From Bacteroides propionicigenes (lineage in GTDB: Bacteria; Bacteroidota; Bacteroidia; Bacteroidales; Bacteroidaceae), in the NCBI RefSeq assembly GCF_018390535.1, contig NZ_JAHBBW010000001.1, forward strand, positions 248,001-312,000: a stretch of 64,000 nucleotides of DNA, read 5' to 3'. A program made the position numbers and the translations under genes. The first letter of the stretch is position 1. The number at the start of each line of letters is the position of its first letter. The notes under the pieces are model-generated. The model saw only the letters and a program-made list of their open reading frames with translations. It ran no database searches and was not told the DNA's origin. Positions 26,687-36,620 of this stretch are shown piece after piece.

Positions 26687-27760
26687 ATGATCAAAGAAAA
26701 TGTAAAAATAATGAACTGGCGGAACGGCTTCCTGCTATCGCTCGTTTCCTATATCCTCTACCTTATTATATGGTTAATTCTTGATGACGAAACCGCCAAC
26801 CAATTACCGGGAATGGCGACAGTCGATTATGTCGTCGATTTTTTGTTGTGTATGCTCTTTACCTACATATCCTTGGGGTTCTCTTACCTTGTTTTTAAGA
26901 TTTTGCCGTTCAGAACATCTTATGTGTGGGTGATTGTCTATGCTTCCTGTCTTTTGACGCTGAATAACCTCGTTGCGTTCGGCATGACATCTCTGTTCAA
27001 TCTTTTGTGGGATGAAACCGGCAACGGGCTTCTTGACGAACTGATCAACATGAAGGGGGCTTACACTTTTGCCATGATAGCCACTTTCATATCAAGCGTT
27101 TATGCCAACACATTCTTCCTCCAGTCATACATCAGGGCGCGCGATGAGAAGCAGGCTCTTGAAATGGCACTGATGAAGGAGAAGGAGATTGCCTTACAGT
27201 CGCAACTCAACTCGCTGAAGCTGCAAATTAATCCGCACTTCATGTTCAACAACTTCAACAACCTGCTGGAATTGATAGAGGAAGATACCAAACTTGCCGG
27301 CAAGTTCCTGAGTAACCTGTCGAAAGTGTACCGGTACATCATCACCAATCTGGACCGGAATCTGATTCCCGTCAGAGATGAGATAAAGTTCCTTGAATCA
27401 TACTTGTATCTGATGCAGGTGCGCCACGTCGGAGGGGTCGTCACGAACATCAGCCTCGAACTGAAAGAATGCAAAGGATACCTTCCCCCGGCCGTGTTGC
27501 AACTTCTTGTGGAGAATGCAATAAAGCATAACGGTTTTTCGATGGAAAATCCGTTGTTTATTGACATCACGTTGTCTGACGACTATATCACAGTGCGCAA
27601 CCTTAAATCTTCCTTGCTCTCAAAAATGGAATCGACCGGCTTGGGTCATAAAAACATAATAGAGCGTTATTCGTTGCTCTGCGATAAAAAAGTCAAGATA
27701 GAAAATGCCGAGAACTTCTATTCGGTGAGTTTGCCCATCATAAAAAAACAGTCCCTATGA
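26687..27760 (+). CDS. LytS-type sensor histidine kinase
   Basis: A 357-aa membrane kinase with four N-terminal helices (to about residue 155), a short coiled linker and a His_kinase domain. The phospho-accepting His is in LQINPHFMFNNFNNLLELIE (about residue 184), and the ATP-binding N box is PPAVLQLLVENAIKHNGFS. There is no periplasmic sensor domain, so the signal is likely sensed in or at the membrane. It overlaps the response regulator gene by 4 nt. The ATG at 26687 fits the promoter at 26652. Confidence 0.88.
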   Translation: MIKENVKIMNWRNGFLLSLVSYILYLIIWLILDDETANQLPGMATVDYVVDFLLCMLFTYISLGFSYLVFKILPFRTSYVWVIVYASCLLTLNNLVAFGMTSLFNLLWDETGNGLLDELINMKGAYTFAMIATFISSVYANTFFLQSYIRARDEKQALEMALMKEKEIALQSQLNSLKLQINPHFMFNNFNNLLELIEEDTKLAGKFLSNLSKVYRYIITNLDRNLIPVRDEIKFLESYLYLMQVRHVGGVVTNISLELKECKGYLPPAVLQLLVENAIKHNGFSMENPLFIDITLSDDYITVRNLKSSLLSKMESTGLGHKNIIERYSLLCDKKVKIENAENFYSVSLPIIKKQSL

Positions 27761-28512
27761 AGATACTGATTCTTGAAGACGAACAGCGCAATGCCATGCG
27801 TCTCATTAGATTGCTGAACGACATTGATACGACGTTTATAATTGAAGGACCACTTACAAATATCAAAGAGGCGGTCGATTTTTTCCAATCAGGCAAAACA
27901 ACAGACCTCATCCTTGCGGATATCCGCCTTACTGACGGCCTGAGTTTTGAAGCGCTTAAATATGCTCCGGCAACCGTTCCAATCATATTCACCACCGCAT
28001 ACGATGAATATGCGGTACAGGCTTTCAAGTTCAATAGCTTTGACTATCTTCTGAAGCCTTTGGATGCCGATGAACTTGAAGCTGCCATAGATAAAGCTAC
28101 CAAAGCTGGCAAGAATTATGCTGACGAAAATCTCCGGCAGCTTTTCGATTCGTTGCAGAAGAACCAGTTCCGCTATCGGGAACGTTTCCTGTTGCCCTAT
28201 CGTGACGGGTATAAGACCGTACGTGTTTCGGACATCAACCATATCGAAACCGAAAACAAGACGGTATACCTTCGTCTTAATAATGGAACTTCAGAAGTTG
28301 TCAATATGTCAATGGACGAACTCGAACAGCAACTCAATCCTGATTGCTTCTTCCGTGCCAACCGCCAATACATAATTAACATAGAATACGTATTGTTTCT
28401 TTCTAATTATTTCGGAGGGAAACTTATTGTCCGCTTAAAAGGGTATCCGAACACAAAAATAACCGTTAGTAAAGAGAAGGCTCAACGGCTAAAAGAGTGG
28501 ATTGACAAATAG
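27757..28512 (+). CDS. LytTR-type response regulator
   Basis: A 251-aa regulator. The receiver domain (residues 1-120) has the acidic pair in ILEDEQ, the phospho-acceptor Asp55 in LILADIRLTDG and the conserved Lys in FDYLLKPLDADE. The C-terminal LytTR DNA-binding domain contains RERFLLPYRDGYKTVRV, INHIETENKTVYL and FFRANRQYIINIEYV. It is paired with the LytS-type kinase. Known targets of this family are their own operon or adjacent exporters; here the divergent efflux operon lies 0.4 kb away and the repeat operator lies between. Confidence 0.9.
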   Translation: MKILILEDEQRNAMRLIRLLNDIDTTFIIEGPLTNIKEAVDFFQSGKTTDLILADIRLTDGLSFEALKYAPATVPIIFTTAYDEYAVQAFKFNSFDYLLKPLDADELEAAIDKATKAGKNYADENLRQLFDSLQKNQFRYRERFLLPYRDGYKTVRVSDINHIETENKTVYLRLNNGTSEVVNMSMDELEQQLNPDCFFRANRQYIINIEYVLFLSNYFGGKLIVRLKGYPNTKITVSKEKAQRLKEWIDK

Positions 28513-28575
28513 TCTCTGCCATGCTATGATAACATTTCTGTACTCACTTTCAGTTAGAAAAAACTGAATATCTCG

Positions 28576-29217
28576 CTACTCCATGAGGAACGCGCGGATA
28601 TTCTTTATAATCGCTTGTTCCAGTTCGTATTCGGAATGTTCTTTCGAAAGGCCCACAAGGTCGAATGTATATTCGTCTTTCAGGGCAAGTATGGCCTGGT
28701 TCTTTATCTTCTCCGGCAAGGTCATGTCGAAGTTGCTCTGACCGAGCAGATAATTTTCGTAGGTCTTTGCTTCTATCTTGTTGATAAGTACATCTTTCGT
28801 CCAGCCGTATTTCTTGGTTGACAAGATGTAGAATTGCCGTTGTTGCATCTCTTTGCACTTGGTCAGAATGACGATGTGCTTCGACCAGCTAATTTCTCCA
28901 ACTAACGGTTGGAGAATTTCATTCGACCGGTATTCGGTATAAAAACGGGCCATGTCCCACATGTTGGAAACACCGAATCCCTTTATACCCAGAAACTCCT
29001 TTTGTATGTACCGCGAAAGGTTCTCCATGACGGATTTTCCCCAGCCCAAGGCCGCTTGTTGTTCGGTAATCCGCCTGCCGATTTCCCAATACAGGGCGAT
29101 CATCTCTTTGTTTACGGCCTTCAATGCCTCGTATTGGGGCGACCGGATGCGGGAGGTTATCTCGTTTCTGAAATCGAGATATTCGGGAGATAAGATGGGA
29201 GTATTCTTTTCAGTCAT
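28576..29217 (-). CDS. DUF1016 N-terminal domain protein, C-terminally truncated
   Basis: A 213-aa protein matching the N-terminal domain of YhcG/DUF1016 proteins (ALYWEIGRRITEQQAALGWG, GFGVSNMWDMARFY, ISWSKHIVILTKC, LALKDEYTFDLVGLSKEH). Family members continue into a PDDEXK-like nuclease domain of about 150 residues; here the frame stops after ENIRAFLME-type residues, exactly where that domain should begin. The stop is close to the end of the LytTR gene on the other strand (64 nt apart), consistent with a recombination junction that removed the nuclease half. Confidence 0.75.
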   Translation of the reverse strand: MTEKNTPILSPEYLDFRNEITSRIRSPQYEALKAVNKEMIALYWEIGRRITEQQAALGWGKSVMENLSRYIQKEFLGIKGFGVSNMWDMARFYTEYRSNEILQPLVGEISWSKHIVILTKCKEMQQRQFYILSTKKYGWTKDVLINKIEAKTYENYLLGQSNFDMTLPEKIKNQAILALKDEYTFDLVGLSKEHSEYELEQAIIKNIRAFLME

Positions 29218-29439
29218 AGGTTATTCATTATAATCGGTTACAGGGGTAAGTTTTTCTTTTGATTATGCACAGGATTCCCTTGTCTTATCCCATCTTCTCC
29301 GGATTTCCGGTCTGTCGGCAGCATTCCCCGTTGTACGACGCTTTCTCCCTTTTCTATACCCGTTCCGTCCTTTCTCCCTTGTACGCATTTTCCTCCCTCT
29401 TTTAGCTGTCGGTTTCCGTGCCCAGCCTTGCAGCGACCT

Positions 29440-29650
29440 GCGGGGTATTATTTTTCCGCGAAGGTAACGGGCCGTTCCAATCTTGCCAATGCCGGCTGCG
29501 CCGCGAGTGAGGCGCAAAAATCTTCCTCTCCGTTGTCGAGCGTATTTTTTCGCTTCAGCCTTGTCCGATTGTCCCTGCCACCTTCAAGAGGCAGAAAAAT
29601 AATCCCGGAGGCCGCAAACAGGCCGAATAAAGGGAAACAAACAAGGTTAA
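29440..29650 (+). repeat. structured leader, copy G (upstream of methylase/helicase)
   Basis: A member of the leader family. Hairpin arms GCGCAAAAAT (29511-29520 region) and ATTTTTTCGC (29544-29553) enclose the conserved TCTTCC and GAGCGTA elements. Further 3' is a GGCC-loop-GGCC hairpin and AAAGGGAAAC, 24 nt before the ATG at 29654. The more 5' part of the gap (29218-29439) has CTTTTCTATAC/CCTTGTAC/CTTTTAGC boxes and no gene. Confidence 0.6.
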
Positions 29651-29653
29651 ATT

Positions 29654-32600
29654 ATGAGTTACAGCAAATTAAAATCACTGGTGGCAAACGTGGAAGCCAT
29701 TGCAACGGCAATGAAAGTCCGTATCGACGACCGACAAGCCACTGACGAAGAGAAAGAGGTATTATCCCGATATTCCGGTTTCGGGGGGATTAAAGATGTA
29801 TTGAATATAGGAACGGAGCATACCGTCAGCGATGATGTGGCCGAGCCTATCCGCAAGCTGCAGGACTTGATAGGCGCATATCCCTATTATGACGACGCCA
29901 TGCGGCAAGCCGTCATCAACAGTATAAAATCCTCCGTCCTGACTGCTTTTTACACACCGAAATTCCTCGTGGACGCAGTAACCCGGCAGATACACGCTAC
30001 ATTCAAGGATAACTGCCTGCAAATGAGTACCTTTCTTGAACCCAGTGCGGGAATTGGCGGCTTTCTGCCCGTCTCCATGCCCGGCACTCGCAGCTACGCT
30101 TTTGAAAAAGATTGTCTTACGGGGCTTATCCTGTCGCTTCTGTATGACGAGGCGACCACGGTAACGGCAGGCTTCGAGACGATAGCCGACCAGCATCTGG
30201 AGCATGAGAGCTTCGATGTTATCGCCTCGAATATCCCGTTCGGCAATTTCCGGGTGTTCGATGCGGAAATGTGGAAGAAAGGCGGCATGTACGAACAGTC
30301 AGCCAAGACCATACACAACTACTTTTTTGTCAAGGCAATGGAACTGTTGAACGAGGGCGGACTGCTGGCGTTCGTTGCGCCGAGAGGAATTGCCGACACG
30401 CCGGGCAACAAGTTCGTGCGCGAGTACCTCGTCAATCATGCCGACCTCATAACGGCCTTACGGCTACCCGATACCCTTTTCATGCAGACGAGCGGCATAG
30501 AGGTAGGGAGCGACCTTTTGATATTCCAAAAGCACAGCCGCAAGGCGACGCTCTCGTTACGGGAGAAGATGTTTTTGCAGGTCTCCAAGGAAAAGGTCGA
30601 CACGGCAGGAACGATGACCGACTATGCGAACAAAATCTTTACCCTCCCCAAGACCGCCCTTGCCACGGACAGTCGCATTGCGCTGAACCAGTTCGGTAAG
30701 TACGTCCGCAAATACCAGTGGTTAGGCGATGGAAACGCCATGTCCCAATACCTTTCCGCACTGCTCAAATACGATTTCGACCGCTATTTTCGCAAGGCTC
30801 TTTTTGCCAATCACGGCCAGGACAACACCCCCGTGCAGATGTCTCTTTTCGGCGAGCCGCAGACGGTCAAAGGCATACGTGCCTACACGGAGGACATGGA
30901 AACATGGATGAAGAACGGCGCAATGGTCGTTTTCGAGGGGCAGGTAGGTACGCTTCGGTTTCGTAAGTCGAGCCGTTACACGGAGACAGCCGTTGATTTC
31001 GTACCCGTGGACGAGGGCAAGGTAAATACGGACAGGGCCGCCGACTATTTCCCCATACGCAAGGTGTATTTCGAGCTGTCCGGCAGGGAACGGGAAGAAC
31101 AAAAGGAGTGCTCGGAACTGCGTAAACAACTCAACACCCTATACGACGCTTTTATTGCCAAATGGGGATTTTTCCACGACAACGACAACAAGGAGTTTAT
31201 CTTGCTCGACAGCCTCGGTACGGAGGTGTTCACGATAGAAATGCAGGTCGGCAGGGACATCTTCAAAGCCGACGTTATGCGTGAACCTGTAGCTTTCAAG
31301 AAGATAGACACCGCCGTAACGCTGTCCCCCGTGGAAGCCTTGGCAAGCAGCCTGAACTTTTACGGCAAGGTCGATATGGGCTACATGGCACAAGCCACGA
31401 ACAAGGAGGAAGAAGAAATCATCGAAGCCCTGCAAGGGGAAATTTTCTACAATCCGGCCAATGGGGAATGGGAGCACAAAGGAAAGTTCCTCTCCGGAAA
31501 CATCATCGCCAAGCAGGAAGAGACGCTTTCCTTTCTCCCGAATCTCGCAGGCAAGGAGAAAGAATGGGCCGAAGCGTCCGCAAAGGCACTGGAGAACACC
31601 ATACCCGAACCGATACCCTATGAAGAACTCGACATCAACATGGGCGAGCGGTGGATAGATACGAAGCTGTACGCCGATTTCGCCTCCGACCTATTCGGAG
31701 TGGGTGCGGACGTGATGTATTTCGACGTGAACGATACCTACTTGATTCGGCTGCAGGGATATTCGCCCGTGGCATACAATACCTATTCCGTGCGCAATTA
31801 CAACGGCGAGGACTTGTTTGTACACGCCCTGCACGATACCGTACCTGAGATAACGAAAGAGGAATACCGGAACGGCAGCAAAATACGTGTGCCGGACGAG
31901 GAAGCCATGCAGGAGGCCGCCGCCAAGATACAGGAAATTAGAGACCGTTTCAACCGGTGGCTTGACGATGAGCCTTTGGAAGTCCGGGACGAACTGGTAA
32001 GGACATACAACGAGCGCTTCAATTGTTACGTGCGTCCGCACTACGACGGCTCGGCGCAGACGTTCCCCGGCCTCTCTTTCGAGCTGTTCCCGTACAAAGA
32101 ACTTTATCCCTCACAGAAAGACGCTATCTGGATGATTAAGCAGAACGGCGGCGGTATCTGCTGGCACGAGGTCGGCACGGGCAAGACGATGATTATGTGC
32201 GTGGCCGCATACGAAATGAAACGTCTCGGACTGGTGCAGAAACCCCTCATTATCGGGCTGAAAGCCAATGTACACGAGATTGCCGATACATTCCGAAAGG
32301 CATACCCCACGGCCAAGGTGCTCTATCCGGGCAAGGAAGATTTCACCCCCGCCAACCGCAAGGAAGTGTTTTCAAAAATCAAGAACAACAACTGGGATTG
32401 CATTATCCTGACACACGACCAGTTTAGCAAGATTCCGCAATCCGAAGAAACCATGTACGACATATTCTCGGAAGAACTGGCCGATGTGGAGCGCAGCCTC
32501 GAAGTGCTGGAGCAATCCACTATGCGTTACCGGAGCGGCAGGATGCAGAAAGGACTGGAAACCCGGAAACAGAACCTTGAAGCCAAGCTCGCCGAACTGC

Positions 32601-34630
32601 AGATGAAGATAGACCTCCGGAAAGACGATACCATCGATTTCCGTTCGATGGGCATAGACCACATTTTTGTAGACGAATGCCACTGCTATAAAAATTTGAT
32701 GTTCCAGACACGCCACACGAGAGTAGCGGGCATCGGCAATGCGCAAGGCTCGCAAAGGGCGATGAACCTTTTGTTTGCCATTCGGGACATTCAACGCCGC
32801 ACGGGAAAGGACTTGGGGGCTACGTTCCTGTCGGGTACGGTGGTCGTCAATGCGCTGACCGAACTGTACGTGATGTTCAAATATCTGCGTCCAAGGGAAC
32901 TCAAACGGCAACAAGTAAGCTGTTTCGACGCTTGGGCGGCTATCTTCACGAAAAAGGCCGCCGACTACGAGCTGAACGTAACGGGTACGATAAAGCGCAA
33001 AGAGCGTTTCCGCACTTACATCAAAGTGCCGGAACTGGCGATGTTCCTGCGGGAGATTACCGACTATCGTACAGCCGATATGATAAACCTCGATGTGCCG
33101 GACAAAAACGTGCGTTTCCTTTCCCATGCACCCACTATCCAACAGGAGGAAATGATCGGGCGGCTCGTCGCCTTTGCGCACAGCGGACAATGGGAAGATT
33201 TGGGGTTGGATATTCCGCAGCCGGACAATCTCGACAAGGCAAAAATGCTTGTTGCTACCAACGTGGCCCGTAAGATGTCTCTTGATATGCGTCTGTTGGG
33301 CGATAAGTTTACTGATGACCCGAACAACAAGGCTTCGATTTGCGCAAGAACTATTTATGATTATTATGTAAGTTCAAATGCCAATCGTGGTACACAGTTC
33401 GTCTTCAGCGACCTTGCCACTTACAAGCCGAACGAGTGGAACATCTATAGCGACATCAAGGACAAGCTGGTGGCAATGGGGATTCCTGCCGATGAAATCC
33501 AGTTTATCCAGTACGCCAAGACCGAACGGGCGAGAAAGAAACTTTTTGCGGACATGAACAGTGGCAGGGTACGGGTGTTGTTCGGCTCTACCTCGATGTT
33601 GGGAACGGGAGTAAACGCCCAAGAAAGGGCCGTTGCGGTGCATCATCTGGAGATACCTTGGCGCCCCGCCGACATGGAGCAGCGCAACGGTCGTGCGGTA
33701 CGCAAAGGCAACACCGTTAAGCTCTGGGGAAACAATACCGTGGACGTGGTGATTTACGGAACGGAAAAGACGCTCGACGCTTACAAATTTAACCTGTTGA
33801 AAACCAAGCAAATGTTCATCAACCAAATTAACAACGGTACGATTGCTGTGCGCCGTATCGACGAGGACGCTATGGACGAGGATAACGGCATGAATTTCGC
33901 CGAGTTCGTGGCTCTCCTGTCGGGAAATACCGACCTGTTGGAGAAAACGAAGCTCGACAACAAGATTATGCAGCTCGAAAAGGAACAGGCCATTTTCAAG
34001 AAAGACCGTATCAGGGCCGAGCGTAAGATTGCGGCCAACCGGGAAGACATGACAAAGGCCGAGAGTGCGGCGGCACGCATGACGCAGGACTGGGAATATA
34101 TCACCTCTTACACCGGAGACCGGACGACCCGGCTGTTGAACCTCGCACAAGCCACGGCGGAAGAGACCGGACGGGAGCTGCACCGCATTTCCAAGACCTA
34201 CCGCAACGGGGCAATCGGTACGATAGGCACGTATGCCGGATTGAACCTGTCGGTGTACAGCGAGTATGACATGGGCGGTACATTCTACCGCAACACGTTC
34301 CTCGTCGAGGGCGTAAGCGGACTGAAATACCGTTGTGGCATATCGGGAGCATTGCCTCTGGGCTTCGTGGAATCCTCCCGATACCCGCAAGCCGCCCTCG
34401 CCAAGCTGCCCGGCATGATTGAGGAACAACGGCAGAAGATAGCCAAGCTGGAGAGCGAGATACCCGCTTTGCAGGGAATCATCGCCCGCAAGTGGAGCAA
34501 GGCGGACGAGTTGGCAAGGCTCAAACAGGAGTGCAACGCTTTACAGCATCGGATCGACGAAAGCATGAAAGAGGCGGAACGCACGCAGTCCGCCCTTTCC
34601 GAACACGAGGCCACCGACAAAGCGGCATGA
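29654..34630 (+). CDS. giant DNA methylase/helicase fusion of ICE core
   Basis: A 1658-aa protein. Near residue 127 it has a SAM-binding motif I, FLEPSAGIGGF, and near residue 192 SNIPFGNFR, a variant of the NPPF catalytic motif of N6-adenine methylases. A superfamily 2 helicase follows: Walker A HEVGTGKTMIM (about 841), DECH box HIFVDECHCYKN (about 1006), LSGTVVVNALTELY, and motif VI QRNGRAVRKGN (about 1343). The C-terminus is coiled coil. Similar proteins occur on plasmids, phages and ICEs (the P1 DarB-like group), where some protect incoming DNA from restriction. Note the NIPF rather than NPPF/Y sequence, which may affect catalysis. Confidence 0.85.
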   Translation: MSYSKLKSLVANVEAIATAMKVRIDDRQATDEEKEVLSRYSGFGGIKDVLNIGTEHTVSDDVAEPIRKLQDLIGAYPYYDDAMRQAVINSIKSSVLTAFYTPKFLVDAVTRQIHATFKDNCLQMSTFLEPSAGIGGFLPVSMPGTRSYAFEKDCLTGLILSLLYDEATTVTAGFETIADQHLEHESFDVIASNIPFGNFRVFDAEMWKKGGMYEQSAKTIHNYFFVKAMELLNEGGLLAFVAPRGIADTPGNKFVREYLVNHADLITALRLPDTLFMQTSGIEVGSDLLIFQKHSRKATLSLREKMFLQVSKEKVDTAGTMTDYANKIFTLPKTALATDSRIALNQFGKYVRKYQWLGDGNAMSQYLSALLKYDFDRYFRKALFANHGQDNTPVQMSLFGEPQTVKGIRAYTEDMETWMKNGAMVVFEGQVGTLRFRKSSRYTETAVDFVPVDEGKVNTDRAADYFPIRKVYFELSGREREEQKECSELRKQLNTLYDAFIAKWGFFHDNDNKEFILLDSLGTEVFTIEMQVGRDIFKADVMREPVAFKKIDTAVTLSPVEALASSLNFYGKVDMGYMAQATNKEEEEIIEALQGEIFYNPANGEWEHKGKFLSGNIIAKQEETLSFLPNLAGKEKEWAEASAKALENTIPEPIPYEELDINMGERWIDTKLYADFASDLFGVGADVMYFDVNDTYLIRLQGYSPVAYNTYSVRNYNGEDLFVHALHDTVPEITKEEYRNGSKIRVPDEEAMQEAAAKIQEIRDRFNRWLDDEPLEVRDELVRTYNERFNCYVRPHYDGSAQTFPGLSFELFPYKELYPSQKDAIWMIKQNGGGICWHEVGTGKTMIMCVAAYEMKRLGLVQKPLIIGLKANVHEIADTFRKAYPTAKVLYPGKEDFTPANRKEVFSKIKNNNWDCIILTHDQFSKIPQSEETMYDIFSEELADVERSLEVLEQSTMRYRSGRMQKGLETRKQNLEAKLAELQMKIDLRKDDTIDFRSMGIDHIFVDECHCYKNLMFQTRHTRVAGIGNAQGSQRAMNLLFAIRDIQRRTGKDLGATFLSGTVVVNALTELYVMFKYLRPRELKRQQVSCFDAWAAIFTKKAADYELNVTGTIKRKERFRTYIKVPELAMFLREITDYRTADMINLDVPDKNVRFLSHAPTIQQEEMIGRLVAFAHSGQWEDLGLDIPQPDNLDKAKMLVATNVARKMSLDMRLLGDKFTDDPNNKASICARTIYDYYVSSNANRGTQFVFSDLATYKPNEWNIYSDIKDKLVAMGIPADEIQFIQYAKTERARKKLFADMNSGRVRVLFGSTSMLGTGVNAQERAVAVHHLEIPWRPADMEQRNGRAVRKGNTVKLWGNNTVDVVIYGTEKTLDAYKFNLLKTKQMFINQINNGTIAVRRIDEDAMDEDNGMNFAEFVALLSGNTDLLEKTKLDNKIMQLEKEQAIFKKDRIRAERKIAANREDMTKAESAAARMTQDWEYITSYTGDRTTRLLNLAQATAEETGRELHRISKTYRNGAIGTIGTYAGLNLSVYSEYDMGGTFYRNTFLVEGVSGLKYRCGISGALPLGFVESSRYPQAALAKLPGMIEEQRQKIAKLESEIPALQGIIARKWSKADELARLKQECNALQHRIDESMKEAERTQSALSEHEATDKAA

Positions 34631-34655
34631 CCATAATTCATAGATTTAACCTTTT

Positions 34656-34693
34656 CCCTCTGTTCGGTTACAACACCGGACAGGGGATTTTTT
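34656..34693 (+). terminator. Rho-independent terminator after methylase/helicase
   Basis: CCCTCTGTTCGGT pairs with ACCGGACAGGGG across a 6-nt loop and is followed by six T. Confidence 0.7.
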
Positions 34694-34854
34694 CACCTTC
34701 CGGTCTGCCACGGCCATACCCGGTTGTAACGGAATCTTCCCCTTGTACCTCCAGCCACTCCTTTTATACCACACACCTTGTCTTTTATAGGCAGGCTTTC
34801 GCTTCCCCCCCCTTTGTAGATTGAGATGCTATCACGAACCGACGACCGTAAAGC

Positions 34855-35060
34855 CCGACACTTTTTTCCGCAAAGTTGATTGCATCTCAAAACTTTGCCT
34901 CAAGGCCCATCTTCGATTTTCCTGATGAAAAATCTTCCTTCTCATTCCATTCCAAGAGTATTTTTCATGGAATCCTTGCTGCAAACCCCGTGATGCAAAG
35001 ACGAGGCAGAAAAAAGAATCGAACTTTCCGGTAATCGCTCGAACCGGAGGGAAATAAAAA
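34855..35060 (+). repeat. structured leader, copy H (upstream of sigma-like gene)
   Basis: A perfect 9-bp stem ATGAAAAAT (34925-34933) / ATTTTTCAT (34960-34968) encloses TCTTCC and AGAGTA, the same internal elements as in other copies although the stem sequence differs. A CCGG hairpin and GGAGGGAAA follow, about 36 nt before the ATG at 35083. The preceding 34694-34854 stretch has four CTTTTATA-like boxes (34742, 34761, 34782, 34812) and no gene. Confidence 0.65.
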
Positions 35061-35082
35061 AAACTTAAAAACAAATTGAAAC

Positions 35083-35607
35083 ATGAAAAAAAATTCGCTT
35101 TTTGACAACTGGTTCGTTTACAACTATCAGAGATTGCGTAACATATTCGGACGTTACCTGCACGAGGACGCCTTTCACGACGCCTATTTGGCGATGAAAC
35201 GGGAAGTCGTGATTTCGGAAATACCTGTCGAGAGCTTCGAGCCTTATTTTTTCGGCGTGTACAAAAAGTGCAGACTGAAATGTATTCACAAGGATAGTTG
35301 TTACTGTTTCCCCGACAACGAACATTTCTTTTTGCTCATGCAGGAAGAAGAAACACCGTCCGTCGAGGTGCTGGCAGCTTCCGACAAGCTGGTGTATGAC
35401 ATACTGCTGTTTGTGAAGAAGAAATATCCCCAAACGGACTACGAGCTTTTCAGACTGAAAGAGTACGAGGCGAAATGTTCATACAGACACCTTTCCGCCT
35501 ATGCAGGCATTTCCGCAAGTGCGATACACCGGAGAATAAGCGATATAACCGACACTATCCGCAATCACGAAGGATTTTCCAAAAGGTACGCCCACGTAAG
35601 CATGTAA
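35083..35607 (+). CDS. sigma-70-like factor encoded by the ICE
   Basis: A 174-aa protein. The segment LHEDAFHDAYLAMKRE resembles sigma region 2, and near the C-terminus SYRHLSAYAGISASAIHRRI resembles the region 4 helix-turn-helix. The spacing between them fits a minimal ECF-like sigma factor. ICE-encoded sigma-like proteins of this type are common hypotheticals in Bacteroidales. If it is a functional sigma factor, it could recognise the unusual upstream boxes found in this region; that is speculation. It is preceded by leader H and followed after 29 nt by the next gene. Confidence 0.6.
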   Translation: MKKNSLFDNWFVYNYQRLRNIFGRYLHEDAFHDAYLAMKREVVISEIPVESFEPYFFGVYKKCRLKCIHKDSCYCFPDNEHFFLLMQEEETPSVEVLAASDKLVYDILLFVKKKYPQTDYELFRLKEYEAKCSYRHLSAYAGISASAIHRRISDITDTIRNHEGFSKRYAHVSM

Positions 35608-35636
35608 TTTGTATAACCCGTAAATAATTCAAGAAA

Positions 35637-36047
35637 ATGAAATTTGTAATTTACAACGTCGAGAATTGCCGGACAAGAGAAAACCGTGTAGGTAAAAGAA
35701 GCATAAGGTTCAACAGCGTTACCGGCAACATGTATCTATCCACCAAATTGGCAAAAGAAATGAATATCACAATGAACGACCGACTGGAGTTTGGCTGTGA
35801 TGAAAACAACCCGAAAGAGTGGTTTCTGCACAAAACCACTGACAAGCGAGGTTTTCCGCTGCAGTTCAACAGGGGAGGAACACGTTTGAGGAATAAGTAC
35901 ATCTGTAAGACCATTTTGGATATAGCGAAGGTCAAGGAGAGCGCAACATTCTTGGTATCGAAAGACCCGGTAAAGACCGAGCTGGGGCCATTTTACAGAA
36001 TAATACTTTCTTGCCCCATTCTCCCGAAGAACAAGCCCAAACTATAA
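35637..36047 (+). CDS. hypothetical protein (136 aa)
   Basis: A basic, soluble protein starting MKFVIYNVENCRTRENRVGK. The segment GNMYLSTKLAKEMNITMND resembles the N-terminal swapped-hairpin or AbrB-like pattern (structural element, then strand), but no firm match is made. It follows the sigma-like gene by 29 nt and is probably co-transcribed with it. Function unknown. Confidence 0.65.
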   Translation: MKFVIYNVENCRTRENRVGKRSIRFNSVTGNMYLSTKLAKEMNITMNDRLEFGCDENNPKEWFLHKTTDKRGFPLQFNRGGTRLRNKYICKTILDIAKVKESATFLVSKDPVKTELGPFYRIILSCPILPKNKPKL

Positions 36048-36620
36048 GCCGATAACCTCTGTGGTCTGTCCGATGGGCGAAAGCCCTCCGGACGGATTGC
36101 GGGGCAACCGATACCTTTTATAGTACGATTACTCCTTTTTTACCTTCAGGCTGTTTCCCTATTATACGCCGGCTTTCCCAACCCCGTGAACCAGTGGAAA
36201 GTCTGTGCCGTAACAAGTCGTCAGGGAAAGGTACGGGAGGCCGTTCAAAACCGGCGGCAGCCCGGATCGTGCCGTTCCATGCCGGAGCTTCGACCTGTCG
36301 AAACAACACGGTATTCCACAGCCCGACCGGTCTTTATGCCGCTGGTTTCGGACTTTCCGCCTCTGTTCCGTATCTTTCCCTTGTGACCTGCCACGTCAAG
36401 GGCAAACGGTGATACTTCTTATTCGCTCCGCGCTTTCATTCCGCCCGGTCGAAATTCAGGCGTGGAGCGGATAAGGAGAATCCCTTTCATGTTTGCCCCG
36501 GCAGACCCTTGCCTGACCCGCCCAAGCCGGACCCTTTTCTACTTCGCTTCCCCTGCATTTATACAGGCAAAGCCGTACTCCCTTTTTACCATCATATTTA
36601 CCGGTCTGTTCCGGTCTCCT
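36048..36620 (+). other. gene-free spacer with repeated boxes
   Basis: No credible gene on either strand. It contains a GGGC-GAAA-GCCC hairpin near 36073-36086 and CTTTTATAG (36115), CTTTTTTAC (36135) and CTATTATAC (36159) boxes. A further set occurs near 36537-36590 (CTTTTCTAC, CATTTATAC, CTTTTTACC). The gap is longer than the others and may contain a decayed extra unit. Confidence 0.4.
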
